Assembly (NCBI RefSeq): GCF_000350225.1
Contig: NW_005179316.1
Span: 1-64,000, forward strand
DNA: 64,000 bases
Reading direction: 5' to 3'
Source of the DNA: Chondrus crispus
Taxonomy: Eukaryota; Rhodophyta; Florideophyceae; Gigartinales; Gigartinaceae
In this document: piece after piece, positions 62,229 to 64,000 of the stretch
Numbering within the stretch: position 1 is the stretch's first letter
Layout: each line of letters starts with the position of its first letter
Program-made: the position numbers and the translations under genes
Notes under the pieces: model-generated
The model's database searches: none
What the model saw: only the letters and a program-made list of their open reading frames with translations
Told to the model about the DNA's origin: nothing

Positions 62229-62305
62229 CTCGACGCGTACGGACGCGGAGGTAAACGATAGTCTTCTCGGTTCGATCTTGAGAGTCTTCTAGGTCGGGAG
62301 ACCAC

Positions 62306-62880
62306 TGTAGTATAATCACCCCCAACGACGAGGGGGGTGAGTACTGACAGTTCGGAAAGACCCCGATCGGCGGGAAGACAGAAGCACGGCCCACCCACGG
62401 TACCGAGCACGGGCTCGAGGTAGCGGTGGTAGAGCGGGATCGGGGAGGACGCGCGCACGCGCGAGCGGTTCTACGCCTCGACGCCCCGGAGCGGTACTGG
62501 GTGACGATCCAGTACCGACGGGCGGAGGCGGAGCCGGCTCGTGGGCGTGCTACGCGCGTCCTCAACCCGCGCGCGGTGCGACTCCTAGGTAAAACGGACG
62601 GAAGTACCTAAAAGTAAGCGGGCGGACCAAGGTGGAGGATCCTTGACAAGTCCGTGCTTGTCGTCCTCCACCGCCGGCGGTCCGCTCATATTTAATGTAC
62701 AGGGTCACCTATCATAACATTACAGTAGTGCAGGTCGGCCTGCACTGCAGTGCTGTCAGCCGTCGGGGCTGGCAGCACACGTGTTGTACACGTGTGCGCG
62801 CGCACTGATCTACTGTAGAGCTCGAGCTCTACTGTTATAAATCTAATCTAAATATAATTTAGGGAGGGGGATATGCTACA
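62306..62880 (-). repeat. 5' LTR of chromodomain Gypsy element
   Basis: Identical by eye to the 3' LTR; its outer edge (62880) meets the CTCGG target duplication in the transposase gene. Confidence 0.95.
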
Positions 62881-63752
62881 CTCGGTATCTCGATTGACGG
62901 ATCCATATCATGCCGTCTTCCTTGCACCATCTCCCGCAATTTTGCTGTCGAAAAGTCAAGTTTTGCCCAGTTGCTCGGTCTTACAATCATGGTCGGAGCG
63001 CTGTCCTGTGAGGTATACTTTCCAACGCCAGCCTTCGACCCAGACTTCGACAAATCCACAGTAAACATTTCTACATGACAAGGAACGAAGAAGTTGGATT
63101 TCGCAAATGGACGAACACGTCTCTTCAGAGTAGATGTACTTGGCAGTTTGAGAGTGAGCTGCCTTTCATTCGGTCTCCAGTTCATAAAGTTGGCAAGTGT
63201 CTGATACGCAATCTCGCTGAGACGCGTGCTCCCAGTTGCTGTTATCAGTGATGCAATATTTGTCCAGGTCAATCGAATTCCACCAGAAGCGCTTTCGAAC
63301 ATGCTGTCTATCAGCTCCTCAGACTCCTCAGCTTCGTAGGCATTGTCCTGCTCAACGCTCAATCCAATGTCTAATCCAGAAATTCCTTCGCTTTCTTCAC
63401 AACGGATCGTGTTATTTCGTTCGGGGTGAGGACTTGATGGAAGTGCCTCCACACCGTCATGCATGACGCCTTGGTATTCTTGGAGGTCGCTTAAAAGCCC
63501 GTCTTTCAAAAGGGAAGCGTAGGATTCTGACTGACCGTCTAGTAACATGAACCCATTTCCTGGACGTTTAGCTGGCTTTGTAGACAGTTGCCTACATGGC
63601 CTTGCTCTTTTTCGATTTCTTTCAAGCTGAGGTTCAGAAGAAGATGGTGCATGCCCATCCGAAGTAGTCCCTTGTGATGCAACATCTTCGAAACGCTTTG
63701 CATAAGGTCCGCGCTTTTTAAGAACCCAACGACTCTTGCTTTGACGCCCCAT
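62881..63752 (-). CDS. Large CACTA/Plavaka-like transposase, N-terminal quarter
   Basis: ATG at 63752 opens a frame of about 290 codons up to the Gypsy insertion. The start is basic (MGRQSKSRWVLKKRGPYAKRF, a nuclear-localisation-like stretch), then a disordered Ser/Glu-rich part, then a structured segment (GGIRLTWTNIASLITATGSTRLSEIAYQTLANFMNW; LPSTSTLKRRVRPFAKSNFFVP). At the CTCGG site the frame continues into 49444. The two parts together would be about 1270 residues, in the range of large tnp2-type transposases. Whether it belongs to a mobile element or a domesticated gene is not decided; TIRs were not found in the remaining 250 bp. Confidence 0.6.
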
Positions 63753-64000
63753 CTGTGACAGTTTCGACCAGGTCCGCAACTAGAAGTGGGGTTGCAGTGA
63801 AGTTTGGCATGGACCTCGGCATTAACAAGATTTCAGCAAGCTTACTGCTCTACAGCCGAAAGAAGGTCTTTTGTTACATTTGGCGATGCATACGGTTGTG
63901 CCGTTAATATTAAAGCTTGGTTCAATGAATAGAAACGGTAAAAAGGATATGCTCCTACTCGCATTTTGATGTGATGCCGCATGCAAAAGCTCAATGAATG
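63753..64000. promoter_or_regulatory. Upstream region of the split transposase gene
   Basis: A/T-richer than the gene, no other feature seen; any promoter or terminal inverted repeat of the element would lie here or beyond the window. Confidence 0.3.

Larger units (their letters stand above)
49445..62880 (-). mobile_element. Chromodomain Gypsy LTR retrotransposon (chromovirus), looks whole, very young
   Basis: 13.4 kb on the minus strand. The 575-bp LTRs (49445-50019 and 62306-62880) show no difference by eye and start TGTAG, end CTACA. Target duplication CTCGG at 49440-49444 and 62881-62885. Primer site TGGTCTCCCGACCTAGAA at 62287-62304, one base from the 5' LTR. Gag 62228-59667, pol 59520-54967 in another frame with PR-RT-RH-IN and a C-terminal chromodomain. 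The polypurine tract (AGAGGGGGGCC) lies against the 3' LTR. The 4.9 kb between pol and 3' LTR hold a hairpin array (about 51150-53455) and an antisense ORF (50019-50993). It looks whole and is the latest insertion in its neighbourhood, inside the transposase gene. Confidence 0.96.

Overview
This window is nuclear DNA of a eukaryote, dense in transposable elements. The one confident host gene (24152-26357) is a GT61/DUF563-type glycosyltransferase with two short GT-AG introns. Around it lie at least four LTR retroelements or large fragments, several cut-and-paste DNA transposons, foldback elements and small tandem repeats. Recurrent short words (CACGTG, TACTGTAC/GTACAGTA) and the compact GC-rich gene with few introns would fit a red alga such as a florideophyte. 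That is an inference: no rRNA, organelle gene or species marker is present. About 100 unknown bases (15755-15855) mark an assembly gap.

Layout. 1-2.6 kb: one copy of a long direct repeat, a MULE-derived TIR element carrying a SWIM zinc-finger fragment, and a decayed Tc1/mariner transposase. 3.1-9.7 kb: a broken Copia element (minus) with about 346 bp LTRs and an initiator-tRNA anticodon-arm primer site, then a decayed fragment of a second Copia lineage. 9.8-15.6 kb: the second copy of the direct repeat, then a pogo/CENP-B-like transposase gene split by a 3.65 kb DNA transposon (11055-14706) with its own TIRs, an ATAT target duplication and an uncommon DNCGGQNKN/GHTKN-type transposase. 16575-23385: a whole-looking, very young Copia element (580 bp LTRs, one difference seen, 5 bp TSD) with a covarying hairpin cluster in its leader. 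24.1-26.4 kb: the glycosyltransferase. 26.7-27.6 kb: a His/Lys-repeat plus Glu/Pro/Ser-repeat ORF. 28074-33374: a Gypsy-type element (minus, TATCT TSD) with gag and RT-RNase H but no visible integrase. Between its pol and 3' LTR, on the opposite strand, is an ORF that opens with a histone H3 N-terminal-tail look-alike. 34.5-38.4 kb: a short Copia-like LTR, two unassigned proline/serine-rich ORFs and a Gypsy 5' end. 38.9-42.7 kb: two convergent unassigned coding regions. 43.1-46.2 kb: foldback, MITE and satellite-like repeats plus transposase fragments. 46.5-63.75 kb: a large CACTA/Plavaka-like transposase gene cut in two by a whole-looking chromodomain Gypsy element (49445-62880, LTRs alike by eye, CTCGG TSD). 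That element carries an antisense coiled-coil ORF and a 2.3 kb array of palindromic hairpins between pol and its 3' LTR.

The most unusual biology is (i) the H3-tail mimic inside one Gypsy element, in the same window as a chromodomain Gypsy; (ii) a shared plan in which two unrelated Gypsy elements carry an antisense ORF between pol and 3' LTR; (iii) the hairpin array; and (iv) the transposon-in-transposon nests with clean target duplications, which give the order of insertion.
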